Shown piece by piece: positions 52,151 to 61,395 of a stretch of 64,000 nucleotides of DNA. The notes beneath the pieces are model-generated. The model ran no database searches, was not told the DNA's origin, and was given only the letters and a program-made list of their open reading frames with translations. Source of the DNA: UBA6107 sp964533735. GTDB taxonomy: Bacteria; Chloroflexota; Anaerolineae; Anaerolineales; Anaerolineaceae. A program made the translations under genes and the position numbers. How positions within the stretch are numbered: the first letter of the stretch is position 1; every line of letters begins with the position of its first letter. Location: assembly GCA_964533735.1 (NCBI GenBank), contig CAZHMD010000003.1, positions 62,001 to 126,000 of the forward strand, read 5' to 3'.

Positions 52151-53524
52151 TTGAAAAACAAACTCTCCACGTTAACCAAGATCATCTACGGCAGTGGTGA
52201 TTTCGGGTACAGCCTCAACAACTCCATCATCGCGGCACTTTTTCCCATCTTTATGATGGACGTTGTAGGCGTTACCCCGGCTTTGGCAGCAGCCGCGTTA
52301 TTCATCGGCCGCAGTTGGGATTACATTAACGACCCCTTGGTTGGTTATCTTTCGGATAGAACCCGCACCCGCTGGGGTCGGCGGCGTCCGTGGCTGCTCT
52401 TTGGAGCGATCCCGTTTGCCCTGACGTTCATTGTTTTGTGGATCAAGCCGACCTTTGTAACAAGCCAGACAGGTCTGCTCATCTTCTATGCTGCTGCATA
52501 TCTGATATACGAAGCCAGCGCGACAACCGTGTACATGCCTTATTTTGCCCTGACCCCAGAGCTTACACAGGATTATGATGAACGTACGCAACTCACCAGC
52601 TTCCGAATGCTTTTCAATATCATTGGCGGGTTGGTAGCCTACACCATCCCGATGCTGGTGATCGGTTCGATGATCCCGGAAAACGCCAATCGAGTGGTGC
52701 TTATGGCGGTCATCTTTGGAGCGGTGGCTGCGTTCCCATACCTGCTTGTCTTTTTTGGCGTGAGGGAAAAAAAGGAATATACCGAACAGGTACAGCCCAA
52801 ACTACGCGATTCGCTTAAGGCAGTGCGGAAGAATAAGCCTTTCATTTTCGCAGCCATGATCTACCTCTTCACCTGGATCACAATAATCCTGCTGGAAACC
52901 AATTTCATGTTCTACGTTAAGTATGTTGTAAAACGAGGAGATCAAAGTTCGATCGTTATGGGGGTATTTTTCATTTCAGCCATTTTTGCACTACCATTCT
53001 GGAATTGGATATCCAAAAAGGGAAATAAACGCAAAGCCTATATTATCGGTGTGTCATTTTGGGCTGTTACCATGCTCGCCCTGATCCTGGTGACTCCGGC
53101 AACACCTTTCTGGATCCTGCTGGTGATGTGTGTGTTAGCAGGGATCGGACTAAGTGCCGCCCAGGTGCTGCCGTGGGCGATAATCCCTGATGCGATCGAG
53201 TGGGACGAATACCAGACCGGCGAACGACACGAAGGAATTTTCTACAGCCTGATCACCCTTTTGGGAAAAGTGGCTAATTCAATAGCTGTACCCCTGTCAC
53301 TACTTTTGCTTGAGTTTTCCGGTTATATCCCGAATGCTATTGAACAACCCAAAAGCGCTCTAGTGGGATTAAAAATAGTCATTGGTCCCATCTCGGCTGT
53401 TCTACTCGCCGCAGGAATCATTTTTGCCATTTTCTACCCGCTCAGCCGGGAGAAGTATGCGCACGTGGTGACTGAACTCAAAAAGCGCCAGGAAGAAAAA
53501 TGGCAAATGAGAGAAAAGAATTGA
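52151..53524 (+). CDS. GPH-family sugar:cation symporter
   Basis: This is a 457-residue transporter with 12 TM segments of the glycoside-pentoside-hexuronide:cation symporter family. The diagnostic N-terminal motif DPLVGYLSDRTRTRWGRRRPWLL (about 56-78) is complete, as is DAIEWDEYQTGERHEGIFYS (about 350-370). It would import a glycoside, pentoside or hexuronide with H+ or Na+. The start codon is TTG with a GAAAGGA site at some distance. It is convergent with the sugar ABC importer genes, and the two systems may serve the same nutrient class. Confidence 0.88.
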   Translation: MKNKLSTLTKIIYGSGDFGYSLNNSIIAALFPIFMMDVVGVTPALAAAALFIGRSWDYINDPLVGYLSDRTRTRWGRRRPWLLFGAIPFALTFIVLWIKPTFVTSQTGLLIFYAAAYLIYEASATTVYMPYFALTPELTQDYDERTQLTSFRMLFNIIGGLVAYTIPMLVIGSMIPENANRVVLMAVIFGAVAAFPYLLVFFGVREKKEYTEQVQPKLRDSLKAVRKNKPFIFAAMIYLFTWITIILLETNFMFYVKYVVKRGDQSSIVMGVFFISAIFALPFWNWISKKGNKRKAYIIGVSFWAVTMLALILVTPATPFWILLVMCVLAGIGLSAAQVLPWAIIPDAIEWDEYQTGERHEGIFYSLITLLGKVANSIAVPLSLLLLEFSGYIPNAIEQPKSALVGLKIVIGPISAVLLAAGIIFAIFYPLSREKYAHVVTELKKRQEEKWQMREKN

Positions 53525-53552
53525 TGCATGGATGAGTATTGTTTCCTTCTAA

Positions 53553-53594
53553 TTACAAAAGGATCTTGCATAAAAATGCAGGATCCTTTTGTAA
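53553..53594. terminator. Bidirectional terminator between the GPH symporter and the sugar ABC importer
   Basis: TTACAAAAGGATC and GATCCTTTTGTAA pair, with TGCA/TGCA extending the stem after one mismatch, around a 6-nt loop. The gene pair is convergent. Confidence 0.85.
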
Positions 53595-53618
53595 AACAGA
53601 GGAGAAGAAAGAGTGTGA

Positions 53619-54437
53619 TTAACCTTTTAGCGATCCTGCCATCATACCCCGCAGGAAATAGCGACCGAGGAATATGTATACCAGCAAAGTTGGCAGGGCT
53701 GCCAATAGTGAACCTGCCATTTGTAAATTCCACGGAATGATCTGCCCGCCGGATATATTATTTAATGCCACGGTAACTGTCCAGTTCTTTGGACTGGTCA
53801 AGATGACAGAGAAGAGGAAATCATTCCATGCCTGGGTGAACTGCCAGATCAATACGACCACAAAACTGGGGATGGAGATGGGCATAAGAATATTCCAGTA
53901 GATCCCCAGCATCCCCGCCCCATCGATCTTGGCGGCCTCAACCAACTCATTGGGGATACTGGCATAATAATTGCGGAAAGTAAGGGTTGTAATGGGAATG
54001 CCATAAATAATATGCACCAGCACCAATCCCGGCAAGCCACCATATAAACCGATGGTGTTCATGAACTGTACGAGCGGGATGAGAATGGACTGGTACGGAA
54101 TAAACATGCCAAAGAGGATCAAGGTGAAAATCGTGTCGGCGCCTTTAAACTTCCATTTTGCAAGTACATAACCATTCAAAGAACCCAGGATTGATGATAA
54201 TATCGCTGCGGGGATGACGATATTCAGACTATTCCAGAGATTCGGCGATAAGATTTCGTACGCCTTTTTGAAGTTATCCAGGCTCAATGTTTTCGGTAAA
54301 TCCCACATCGTTTTCAGACTGATCTCATCTCCAGCCTTAAAACCGGTGACCAGCATGATATACATGGGGATTAAGTAGAAGATCGCCAACAGAACGAGCG
54401 GCAGGTAACTCCAGTAACGATTGCGGCTGCGGTTCAT
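53619..54437 (-). CDS. Sugar ABC transporter permease, MalG type
   Basis: This is a 272-residue permease with six TM segments of the CUT1 family. The EAA coupling motif is EAAKIDGAGMLGIYWNILMPISIPSFV (about 178-204). The start at 54437 overlaps the stop of the MalF-type gene by one base (TGATG) and matches the usual MalG start. An ATPase subunit is not encoded here, which is common because one shared MsmK-like ATPase can serve several CUT1 importers. Confidence 0.9.
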   Translation of the reverse strand: MNRSRNRYWSYLPLVLLAIFYLIPMYIMLVTGFKAGDEISLKTMWDLPKTLSLDNFKKAYEILSPNLWNSLNIVIPAAILSSILGSLNGYVLAKWKFKGADTIFTLILFGMFIPYQSILIPLVQFMNTIGLYGGLPGLVLVHIIYGIPITTLTFRNYYASIPNELVEAAKIDGAGMLGIYWNILMPISIPSFVVVLIWQFTQAWNDFLFSVILTSPKNWTVTVALNNISGGQIIPWNLQMAGSLLAALPTLLVYIFLGRYFLRGMMAGSLKG

Positions 54438-55324
54438 CAGGGCGACTCCTTTCGCAGCGAAAAGATCAGGTAAGGAATGATCAATGCTGCGGTACTCAAA
54501 AGAAGGAGGATGCTGATGGCGGCGCCGCTGCCGTACTGCAGACCATCGAAAGTGGTCTGCCACATATTTATGGAAGGCATATCCAATACCAGCTGCTTGC
54601 CCACTGTGGCTATCACCAGGTCGAAGGTCTTGAGGGACATGTGACCCAGGATAATCATGGCTGAAAAAGTTACCGGGCGGAGGAGCGGCATGATAATATG
54701 GCGGAAGATCTCAAATTCAGAAGCACCATCCACGCGTGCGGCTTCACGTAATTCATCGGGAATGGCGCGCAACCCCGCCAGATACATCGCCATAGTGTAG
54801 CCCGAGAGCTGCCAGATGGCAGGCAGAGCCAGGAACGCGATCCCCCACCCCGGAGTGGAAGTCCATTTGTTGACCAAAAAATCCAGGTTTAAGGTAGTGA
54901 AAAGAAGGTTCAAACCACTTACCCGAGATCCCTGGGCTGGATTCATCAACCAACGCCAGACAACACCGGTGACAATGTAAGAGATCGCCATGGGGAAGAT
55001 ATACAGACTTCTGAAAAAACCTTCTCCCCTCAGCCCCTGATCGAGGAGCAGAGCAGTCAAGAGCCCCAGAACAAGCGAACCCACAACAAAAATACTTGTA
55101 AAGATCAAAGTGTTCTTAACGTCAATTTGAAAACGCAGGTTGTCAACGAACAGGTTAATATAATTTTTTAGACCGACAAATGTATAATCGGGAGTCATTC
55201 CCTGCCAGGCGCTGAAGGAAACCCTGGTTGTCCATCCAATAAAGCCGTAGACAAAAATTGCCACGGCAACAATGGATGGCACGACCATTAAAAACGCAAA
55301 TAATCTTTCTTTACGATCTCGCAC
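54437..55324 (-). CDS. Sugar ABC transporter permease, MalF type
   Basis: This is a 295-residue permease with six TM segments. The EAA motif is REAARVDGASEFEIFRHIIMPLLRPVTF (about 198-225). It forms the membrane channel with the MalG-type protein. A long first extracytoplasmic loop, as in E. coli MalF, is absent, as usual in this family. The gene follows the binding protein after 113 bp that contain a strong hairpin. Confidence 0.9.
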   Translation of the reverse strand: MRDRKERLFAFLMVVPSIVAVAIFVYGFIGWTTRVSFSAWQGMTPDYTFVGLKNYINLFVDNLRFQIDVKNTLIFTSIFVVGSLVLGLLTALLLDQGLRGEGFFRSLYIFPMAISYIVTGVVWRWLMNPAQGSRVSGLNLLFTTLNLDFLVNKWTSTPGWGIAFLALPAIWQLSGYTMAMYLAGLRAIPDELREAARVDGASEFEIFRHIIMPLLRPVTFSAMIILGHMSLKTFDLVIATVGKQLVLDMPSINMWQTTFDGLQYGSGAAISILLLLSTAALIIPYLIFSLRKESP

Positions 55325-55384
55325 GAGTTTTCCTTAATAAAAATATGAATACTAATTATTGCATATAAAACAAGGTCTATCAAC

Positions 55385-55415
55385 GGTCATCGGGGAGTTT
55401 TGCTCCCCGATGACC
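55385..55415 (-). other. Intercistronic hairpin after the sugar-binding protein gene
   Basis: GGTCATCGGGGAG pairs perfectly with CTCCCCGATGACC around a 5-nt loop (13-bp stem). There is no T tract on the minus strand. Like the hairpin after the peptide-binding gene at 45223-45250, it probably allows higher expression of the binding protein than of the permeases. Confidence 0.65.
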
Positions 55416-55437
55416 ACCAGATTGTGTTTCAAAAGAT

Positions 55438-56793
55438 TTATTTGCAGGGTCCGAATGATGCGCAGGAAGCAACCAAAGCTGCCTGGAATTTAGCGGTGTC
55501 AAAATCGATGATATAAGCACCCCAGTCAGTGGTGATCTGGGTAGCCCAGGTGGGATTAGCGACAACACCGTGGACAAGGGAACCAACTACCACATCGGTT
55601 GCCCAATCTTCCATGGCGGACTGCAGATAAACACCGTAGAGTGATTTATCAGAGTCTTTGCGGGCGGCAATGGATCCCTTAACAGGATTGAATGCATCCT
55701 GACCTTCTTTGGAACCGCAGAGGGTCAACCATTTAATGGCTGCGTCTCTGTTCTTGGCACCAATGGGCAGAACGAAGGAATCAGAAAGGAATTGATAGAC
55801 GCCCTGTGTTCCAGGAACCGGCATCCATGCATACTGGGTTTCGGGAGTGAGACCGAGGTTTCCACCTTCAACTGTACCGCTGAAGTAACCATCAGCCCAG
55901 TCGCCCATGATATTGAATGCGGCATCACCATCAGCAACAAGTTTGCTAGCATCCTGCCACGAAAGGGTTGCATAGTCGCTATTAACGTATTCCATAACTT
56001 TTGCGGTGTTATCAATAGCCTGAGTTACCTCAGGAGCTGCCCAATCGCCTTCACCGATCCAGAGAGCGGTGTATGCATCAGCACCGAGCGTGGCAAGAAG
56101 GATAGTCTCGAACATGTGGACTTCGGTCCATGCCTCACCAAGAGCGAGGGGGGATTCCATGCCAGCGGCTTTCAATGTTTCCAGCGCTGCGAGGAAGCTG
56201 GCGAAATCAGTGGGAGCTTCGACGCCATTATCTGCTAAAACGGTTGGGTTGTACCATAACACGTTGGCGCGGTGAATATTTACAGGGACAGAATAGGGAT
56301 GGCCGTCTTGAGAGAGCAAAGGAATGAGGGTTTCAGGGAATACATCATACCAGCCATTTTCAGCATATAGGTCATCCAATGGTTCAAGTTGACCGGCTTC
56401 AACGTAAGCACCAATCAATTCCTGACCAGCATGTCCCTGCCAGGAATCGGGGGGATCACCGGCTGCAAGGCGGGTAGCAAGAACTGCTTTGGCGTTGGAG
56501 CCTGCACCACCAGCAACTGCTGCGTTGACGAATTCGATATCAGGATAGGTTGCTTTCCAGATGGCGATCATGGCATCCAAACCGGCTGCTTCACCGCCGC
56601 CCGTCCACCACGAGAAGACTTCGAGCTGTTGTGGTGTGGCTGCTGGTGCTTCAGTTACAACAGGGGCTTCGGTGGCAACCGGAGCTTCAGTGACTACCGG
56701 GGGAGCTTCAGTTGCTTTGGGGCCACAGGCAGCCAAAAGCATAGCCGTGACGATAACAATTGCTAACACGAAGGAAATTCTTTTCTTAGGCAT
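55438..56793 (-). CDS. Sugar ABC transporter substrate-binding lipoprotein
   Basis: This is a 451-residue family 1 solute-binding lipoprotein. The signal ends in LLAAC (Cys23), followed by a repetitive linker of TEAPVV/TEAPVA units (about 28-50). Binding-protein motifs are LEVFSWWTGGGEAAGLDAMIAIWK, PPDSWQGHAGQELIGAYVEAGQLEPLDDLY and FNIMGDWADGYF. Conserved aromatic residues suit sugar stacking; the particular sugar is unknown. The start at 56793 follows AAAGGAG. It is the first gene of the operon with both permeases. Confidence 0.9.
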   Translation of the reverse strand: MPKKRISFVLAIVIVTAMLLAACGPKATEAPPVVTEAPVATEAPVVTEAPAATPQQLEVFSWWTGGGEAAGLDAMIAIWKATYPDIEFVNAAVAGGAGSNAKAVLATRLAAGDPPDSWQGHAGQELIGAYVEAGQLEPLDDLYAENGWYDVFPETLIPLLSQDGHPYSVPVNIHRANVLWYNPTVLADNGVEAPTDFASFLAALETLKAAGMESPLALGEAWTEVHMFETILLATLGADAYTALWIGEGDWAAPEVTQAIDNTAKVMEYVNSDYATLSWQDASKLVADGDAAFNIMGDWADGYFSGTVEGGNLGLTPETQYAWMPVPGTQGVYQFLSDSFVLPIGAKNRDAAIKWLTLCGSKEGQDAFNPVKGSIAARKDSDKSLYGVYLQSAMEDWATDVVVGSLVHGVVANPTWATQITTDWGAYIIDFDTAKFQAALVASCASFGPCK

Positions 56794-56832
56794 TGTTTCT
56801 CTCTCCTTTAGAAATGGGGTACAGAAATAGTC

Positions 56833-56892
56833 GTTTGGAAAAATATCCAAACCCGATACTCTAAATTATAATGATTTGATACGGTCAAACAA
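56833..56892 (-). promoter_or_regulatory. Promoter and candidate operator of the sugar ABC operon
   Basis: On the minus strand TTGTTT (56892-56887) and TATAAT (56870-56865) are 16 bp apart. Downstream of them GTTTGGA and TCCAAAC form a perfect 7-bp inverted repeat with a 6-bp gap (56852-56833). Its position after the -10 element suits a repressor site for sugar control. Confidence 0.5.
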
Positions 56893-56952
56893 TAATTTTC
56901 CGGTCATTAAGCGGACATACTAAGGACACAAAACAGCAAAAGGTTATTGAAG

Positions 56953-58152
56953 ATGATGGTATCCCGATACACTTTCAATGAAATCATAAAGGATGTTTTA
57001 GGAAATCTTTATGACGTCGTTTCATTGGAGACCCACCCCGCTGTTTTTTCTGTGATCAGGCTCCCTGAAGGTTTTGAAGGCAACCGGGGTGAGTACGTCC
57101 GCCAGGTGATGTTGGAAGCTATTGAACAGCTTCAACCAGTAAGGAAAGATCTATTACTAACCGCAATTGAATGGCGCCCGTACCTCATCTTGAAGAAGCG
57201 TTATGTTGAAGGCATTGGCATCCAGGAATTGTCTGACATGCTGGCGATAAGTCAACGCCAAATGCGCCGCGATCACCATAAAGCACTGCAAGCGCTCACC
57301 GAAATCCTCTGGGCTGGTTCGAACCTTCAAGTTATAGCTGAAGGAGAACCGGAACAAAACCCGGTTTTTGATGTTCATAACGAGATGATCGATCCGCTGG
57401 AGACGACCCGCGGAGTCTATGCGCTATTGAAGTTTCAATTTGATAAAAAAGGGATCCAGGTCGAATTTTCAGGTCAGGAGGAATTCACACCTGTTATCAC
57501 CGATCGCGTGATCTTACGGCAGGTTCTGATAAGTCTCTTCAACGATATTCTACACAACCAGGTGGATCAAAAATTAGTCATCAGCTGTGCAGTCGAAGAC
57601 AATCAAGTGCAGATCGTATTTGCAAGCCAGATGGCGACTGGATGGGATTCCACTAGCGAAGAGATTGAAGAGGGCATAGAAAACGACCTATCAGCTGTTC
57701 GTTACTGGTGTGAACGAATCGATGCACACATTGAAGAAACCCTCATCCAGGACGGGAAAACTCAGTGGGTCAACCGGGTGTTGTGGTTGCCTCATTCTGA
57801 TCAGAAGATCATGCTGGTCATAGATGACCAGGGAGCCGTGGTAAATTTATTCAGACGTTATTTGTCTCAAACAGATATACTCACTGTCGGCGTTAGCCAT
57901 CCAGAGCAGGCAATCGCTATCGCAAGGCATTTACAGCCCACCTTGATCACACTGGACGTGATGATGCCGCAAATCGACGGGTGGGAATTGCTACAGCATA
58001 TCAAACTCGATGAAATGTTAAAGAATATTCCTGTGATCGTATGTTCTGCCTGGGATGATCCTGACCTGTCTCACTCTTTAGGTGCGGCTGGATACTTAAA
58101 AAAACCAGTCACGCAAAAGATGTTGCTCAAGGCGATTGAGGAAGTCCTCTAA
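56953..58152 (+). CDS. Receiver-domain protein with N-terminal HTH and degenerate kinase-like middle
   Basis: This is a 399-residue cytoplasmic protein. The N-terminal part (about 1-120) ends in a sigma-like HTH: LKKRYVEGIGIQELSDMLAISQRQMRRDHHKAL. The middle part (about 150-275) resembles a histidine kinase ATPase domain in ITDRVILRQVLISLFNDIL, the N-box counterpart, but lacks the Gly boxes needed for ATP binding. The C-terminal receiver (about 280-398) has the acidic pair in LVIDDQ, phospho-acceptor Asp in LITLDVMMPQIDGW and the conserved Lys in YLKKPV. It lies next to and convergent with the hybrid kinase at 58172-60481, which is the likely partner. Start 56953 or 56956. Confidence 0.75.
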   Translation: MMVSRYTFNEIIKDVLGNLYDVVSLETHPAVFSVIRLPEGFEGNRGEYVRQVMLEAIEQLQPVRKDLLLTAIEWRPYLILKKRYVEGIGIQELSDMLAISQRQMRRDHHKALQALTEILWAGSNLQVIAEGEPEQNPVFDVHNEMIDPLETTRGVYALLKFQFDKKGIQVEFSGQEEFTPVITDRVILRQVLISLFNDILHNQVDQKLVISCAVEDNQVQIVFASQMATGWDSTSEEIEEGIENDLSAVRYWCERIDAHIEETLIQDGKTQWVNRVLWLPHSDQKIMLVIDDQGAVVNLFRRYLSQTDILTVGVSHPEQAIAIARHLQPTLITLDVMMPQIDGWELLQHIKLDEMLKNIPVIVCSAWDDPDLSHSLGAAGYLKKPVTQKMLLKAIEEVL

Positions 58153-58171
58153 TTCGAGCTGTAATTAGCCA

Positions 58172-60481
58172 TTAATTCTTTAGTTCCGGTTTTATATCAC
58201 CGGGTAAACTGCGGGTTTTCCCGGAGGCTTCACCACCAAAGACCGGCGATACCTGCTGCAGGGTCTGATTGATCAGCTCCGATAATTCTTTGCGTTCGAA
58301 TTGCCTGTTCACCAACACAGTGAAGAGCCCGCGATGTTCCATATTGAAAGTTGCAGGGGGATCGCTGGCAGAGATGATAATGACAGGAATCTGTCGTAGT
58401 TCTTTGTCCTGCTGGATTTGGTTCAACAATGTCAATCCATTCATGTCGGTCAAGTCGAGATCAAGAAAGATAACTCCAACGGGAATTGCATGCAAAAAGC
58501 GAATCGCTTCCTGTCCATCCAACGCGGTCAGAAATTTATAATCTTCCGGTATCGTGATCTCGTCATCTGGATTTGTTTTCAATGCCTGGGTCACAAAACG
58601 TGCCATGCCCGGGTCGTCATCCACGATTAATATCGTGTGTGTTTTCAGTTCAAGTTTGGCAACTGTCTCCAGCAGGAGTTGGCGAGGCACCGGTTTTACC
58701 AGGTAATCGCGAACACCCTGGGGAAGATTGGACGTGCGGTTTTGGCGGCTTACAGGCAGGGGAAAAGTAATCAGGGGAATATCATAAGGCGGATTTTCAG
58801 AAAATGAACGCACGAACGGGTCATCAGCCAGTTGCTCATCGATGATGACTGCGCGCGGAAAAGTATGCTGTACCACTGGTAATAGTTGAGCAGGATCTGT
58901 GAGCAACGTCACTTTGTAACCCTTGATAGTTTTCACAAACACCTGCGCGCTAAACGCGTCCACCGCCAACATGAGCAATAAAGGAATTTTTTCCTTCACG
59001 TCCATCTCTTCTCCGCTGGCGATATCAAAGGTGTCCTCATGTGTGATGACGTTTACGTCGTCGATATGTTGATGGAAGGGGACTGTGAAATGGAAGACAG
59101 ACCCTTTACCAGGTTCGCTTTCCACACCCATTTCGCCGCTGTGCAGACGCACGAAGCGCCTGCCGATTGAAAGCCCCAACCCGCTGCCCTCTCCAGAGCG
59201 CATGTTTTCATCGCCAATCTGCCTGAACTCATGGAAGACTTTCCCCAAATCCTCCTTAGTAATTCCAGACCCAGTATCAACCACCTCAACACGTAATAGC
59301 TCAGGAGATTCTCGAAAAGCCTTAATGGTTATGCTACCCTGGTGTGTGAACCGCATGGAATTTGTTACTAGATTGAGTAATACCTGGCGGATGCGTGTAC
59401 GGTCCACAAAAACAGGAGGAAGATCCGGTTCAATTTCAACTTTAAGGGTAAGACCCTTATCACTTATCGAGGTGTGCACCATTTCCTTTACGTCGTTGAT
59501 TATTAATGCAAAGTCAATTTTCTCCTTGAAAACTGTAAATTGCTTTGCATCCATTTTGCCCATGTCCAGAATATCGTTGATGAGCTGCATTAAGTGAGTG
59601 CTGCTTCTATATATTTCCTTGGTGTCTTCATAAAGACCAACCGGCCAGGTTTTAAGATCCCCGTATGTATCGGGTGAGTTGACCATAAGATCGCTGAAGC
59701 CAATGATGAAATTGAGAGGACTGCGCAATTCATGGCTAACAGCGAGGGCAAAGCGGTCGCGTTCTTCCCGCGCCTTATCTGCCTGACCGCGAGCGTAAGT
59801 TAACATCAGGTTCATGCGGTCAAGTTGATAATTGGCATTATTGACATCCTTAAGCAGGACACTGATCTCAGCCCTGTGCTCGCGGGCTTCATTTAGCCGT
59901 TGCACAGCTTCTCTATAATGGTGCGAAGACGCTTCAATGGATGAGACCAGGTTATAGGAAATTCCCCACCCCAATACCGTTGAAACCAGGGTGGCAATAA
60001 CCAGCACAATGACATACTCCGGTAGCAGGAGCGGCATGAATGGGAGTCGGTTCCAAAATACTGACAAAAGGACGATCATACTCAACAGGATAATGGTTGG
60101 TTTAATGCCCATCATCACTTCAGCCATGATCGGCAAAAAGATAAATAATAGGACAATTTCAGGATGTTGGTAATAACGGTAGGCAGTGAGGATGAGAAAA
60201 CCGAGACCAAAATTCCAGATCAACTGAGAAAGGAGGTAATATCGCCCGAGAAGCCGTAGTGAAACAAACCCGATAATGATCATCACCAGTGAAATCAAAT
60301 AGAGACTGGGGCTGAAAATCTCAGGCCAGACCAAGGTGGCTACAATATGCCAGGCGATATAAACTGCTAATGTCGTGCCCATCACTTTTTGGGCAACCGA
60401 TTGAAGCAATTCGCGGTCTTCCGTTTCCCAGCGCAAAAACGACAATATTTTTCTAAGTGACCATTTTATCTTCGTCGGCAT
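58172..60481 (-). CDS. Hybrid sensor histidine kinase with two receiver-like domains
   Basis: This is a 769-residue membrane sensor kinase. About six TM segments lie within the first 185 residues, followed by a coiled coil (about 185-245). HisKA has FALAVSHELRSPLNFIIGFSDLM (phosphorylated His about 255). HATPase has the N-box VLLNLVTNSMRF, VVDTGSGITKEDLGKVF and GSGLGLSIGRRFVRLHSG. A degenerate receiver-like domain without the acidic pair (about 510-615) precedes a normal one with ILIVDDDPGMARFV and VIFLDLDLTDMNG. It may phosphorylate the neighbouring receiver protein. The start at 60481 is ATG. Confidence 0.88.
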   Translation of the reverse strand: MPTKIKWSLRKILSFLRWETEDRELLQSVAQKVMGTTLAVYIAWHIVATLVWPEIFSPSLYLISLVMIIIGFVSLRLLGRYYLLSQLIWNFGLGFLILTAYRYYQHPEIVLLFIFLPIMAEVMMGIKPTIILLSMIVLLSVFWNRLPFMPLLLPEYVIVLVIATLVSTVLGWGISYNLVSSIEASSHHYREAVQRLNEAREHRAEISVLLKDVNNANYQLDRMNLMLTYARGQADKAREERDRFALAVSHELRSPLNFIIGFSDLMVNSPDTYGDLKTWPVGLYEDTKEIYRSSTHLMQLINDILDMGKMDAKQFTVFKEKIDFALIINDVKEMVHTSISDKGLTLKVEIEPDLPPVFVDRTRIRQVLLNLVTNSMRFTHQGSITIKAFRESPELLRVEVVDTGSGITKEDLGKVFHEFRQIGDENMRSGEGSGLGLSIGRRFVRLHSGEMGVESEPGKGSVFHFTVPFHQHIDDVNVITHEDTFDIASGEEMDVKEKIPLLLMLAVDAFSAQVFVKTIKGYKVTLLTDPAQLLPVVQHTFPRAVIIDEQLADDPFVRSFSENPPYDIPLITFPLPVSRQNRTSNLPQGVRDYLVKPVPRQLLLETVAKLELKTHTILIVDDDPGMARFVTQALKTNPDDEITIPEDYKFLTALDGQEAIRFLHAIPVGVIFLDLDLTDMNGLTLLNQIQQDKELRQIPVIIISASDPPATFNMEHRGLFTVLVNRQFERKELSELINQTLQQVSPVFGGEASGKTRSLPGDIKPELKN

Positions 60482-60763
60482 CAATTAATGTTATCACATG
60501 CGGTGAAAGGAATCCTTCTGCCCAAACGAACCTCCTATACACTGCAGTTTTCCACCTTCCCGTCCATACGCCTACATTTCCCAGCCATACTCGATAAAGC
60601 CGCGAACCTGCAGTACGAATTTGACAGAATTTGTTCAGGTTTTGTTTGGGACGTATATACCCTCGTTCGGATAGGATTATTCTAGGTAAAAAATAACCCT
60701 CCACGAAAACCCTGCAAGATATGGATCGTGGGATGTTAATAATCAGATAAAGGAGAATAAAAA

Positions 60764-61066
60764 ATGAAAACCAAAAAACAACTGTTCAAACGTTTACTTC
60801 TTTTAAGTTCGATCTTGTTAATAGGAGTATTGACCCTTACTGCTTGCGGTGGTGCCTTTTCCCTCTCTGGTTCAGTAAATCCTAATGCTCAAGGCGGTGT
60901 AGATATTACAGGCGGCACTCAACCAGATGCAGCAGCTCAACCTGCCGCGGCTCCAGGGATGGACCAAACCACCTTGATCTTAATAATCGTTGGTGCTGTC
61001 GTTTTGATCCTGATCCTGATCATGCTGGTAAGCCGCAGATCATCCGGCAACCCACCCCCTCAATAA
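60764..61066 (+). CDS. Small lipoprotein with C-terminal TM segment
   Basis: This is a 100-residue protein. The signal sequence ends in LTAC (Cys28). A Gly/Ala/Pro-rich linker (about 30-68) is followed by a TM segment (about 69-87) and a short basic tail SRRSSGNPPPQ. A protein with a lipid anchor at one end and a TM helix at the other is unusual. If the N-terminal signal is not cleaved, it has two TM segments. AAAGGAG precedes the ATG. Function unknown. Confidence 0.65.
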   Translation: MKTKKQLFKRLLLLSSILLIGVLTLTACGGAFSLSGSVNPNAQGGVDITGGTQPDAAAQPAAAPGMDQTTLILIIVGAVVLILILIMLVSRRSSGNPPPQ

Positions 61067-61395
61067 AATATCGATCCATCTATTCTGCGAATTCCCTCCA
61101 GGAAACTCAGGAATGCAGGATTAACTAAACTAGTGGGTTAACAGGCTGGCAGCTCGAAAACATACCAGCCTGTTTTGAATTTGAACACTTTCGTATTGTT
61201 GATGGGAATGAAATATTAACCAAAATTGTATTTAAATCTGTTAGTTGTTATTTAGGTTTTCTTGGGGACACTGTTAGCAGGTTCTGGTTAATATGATGCG
61301 AACTAAGGTGATTTCTTTATCATCTGAAGTGTGCAAGTGATTATAGGCTGCGTCCAGGCAGCAGTATATCAATCAATTAAATCAGGAGGCGTTTT
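61067..61395. other. Intergenic region with terminator
   Basis: This 329-bp gap holds the hairpin at 61140-61177 and an AGGAGG ribosome site just before the next gene. I see no further gene or RNA in it. Confidence 0.55.
61140..61177 (+). terminator. Probable Rho-independent terminator
   Basis: AACAGGCTGG pairs perfectly with CCAGCCTGTT around a 15-nt loop, followed by TT. Confidence 0.75.
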
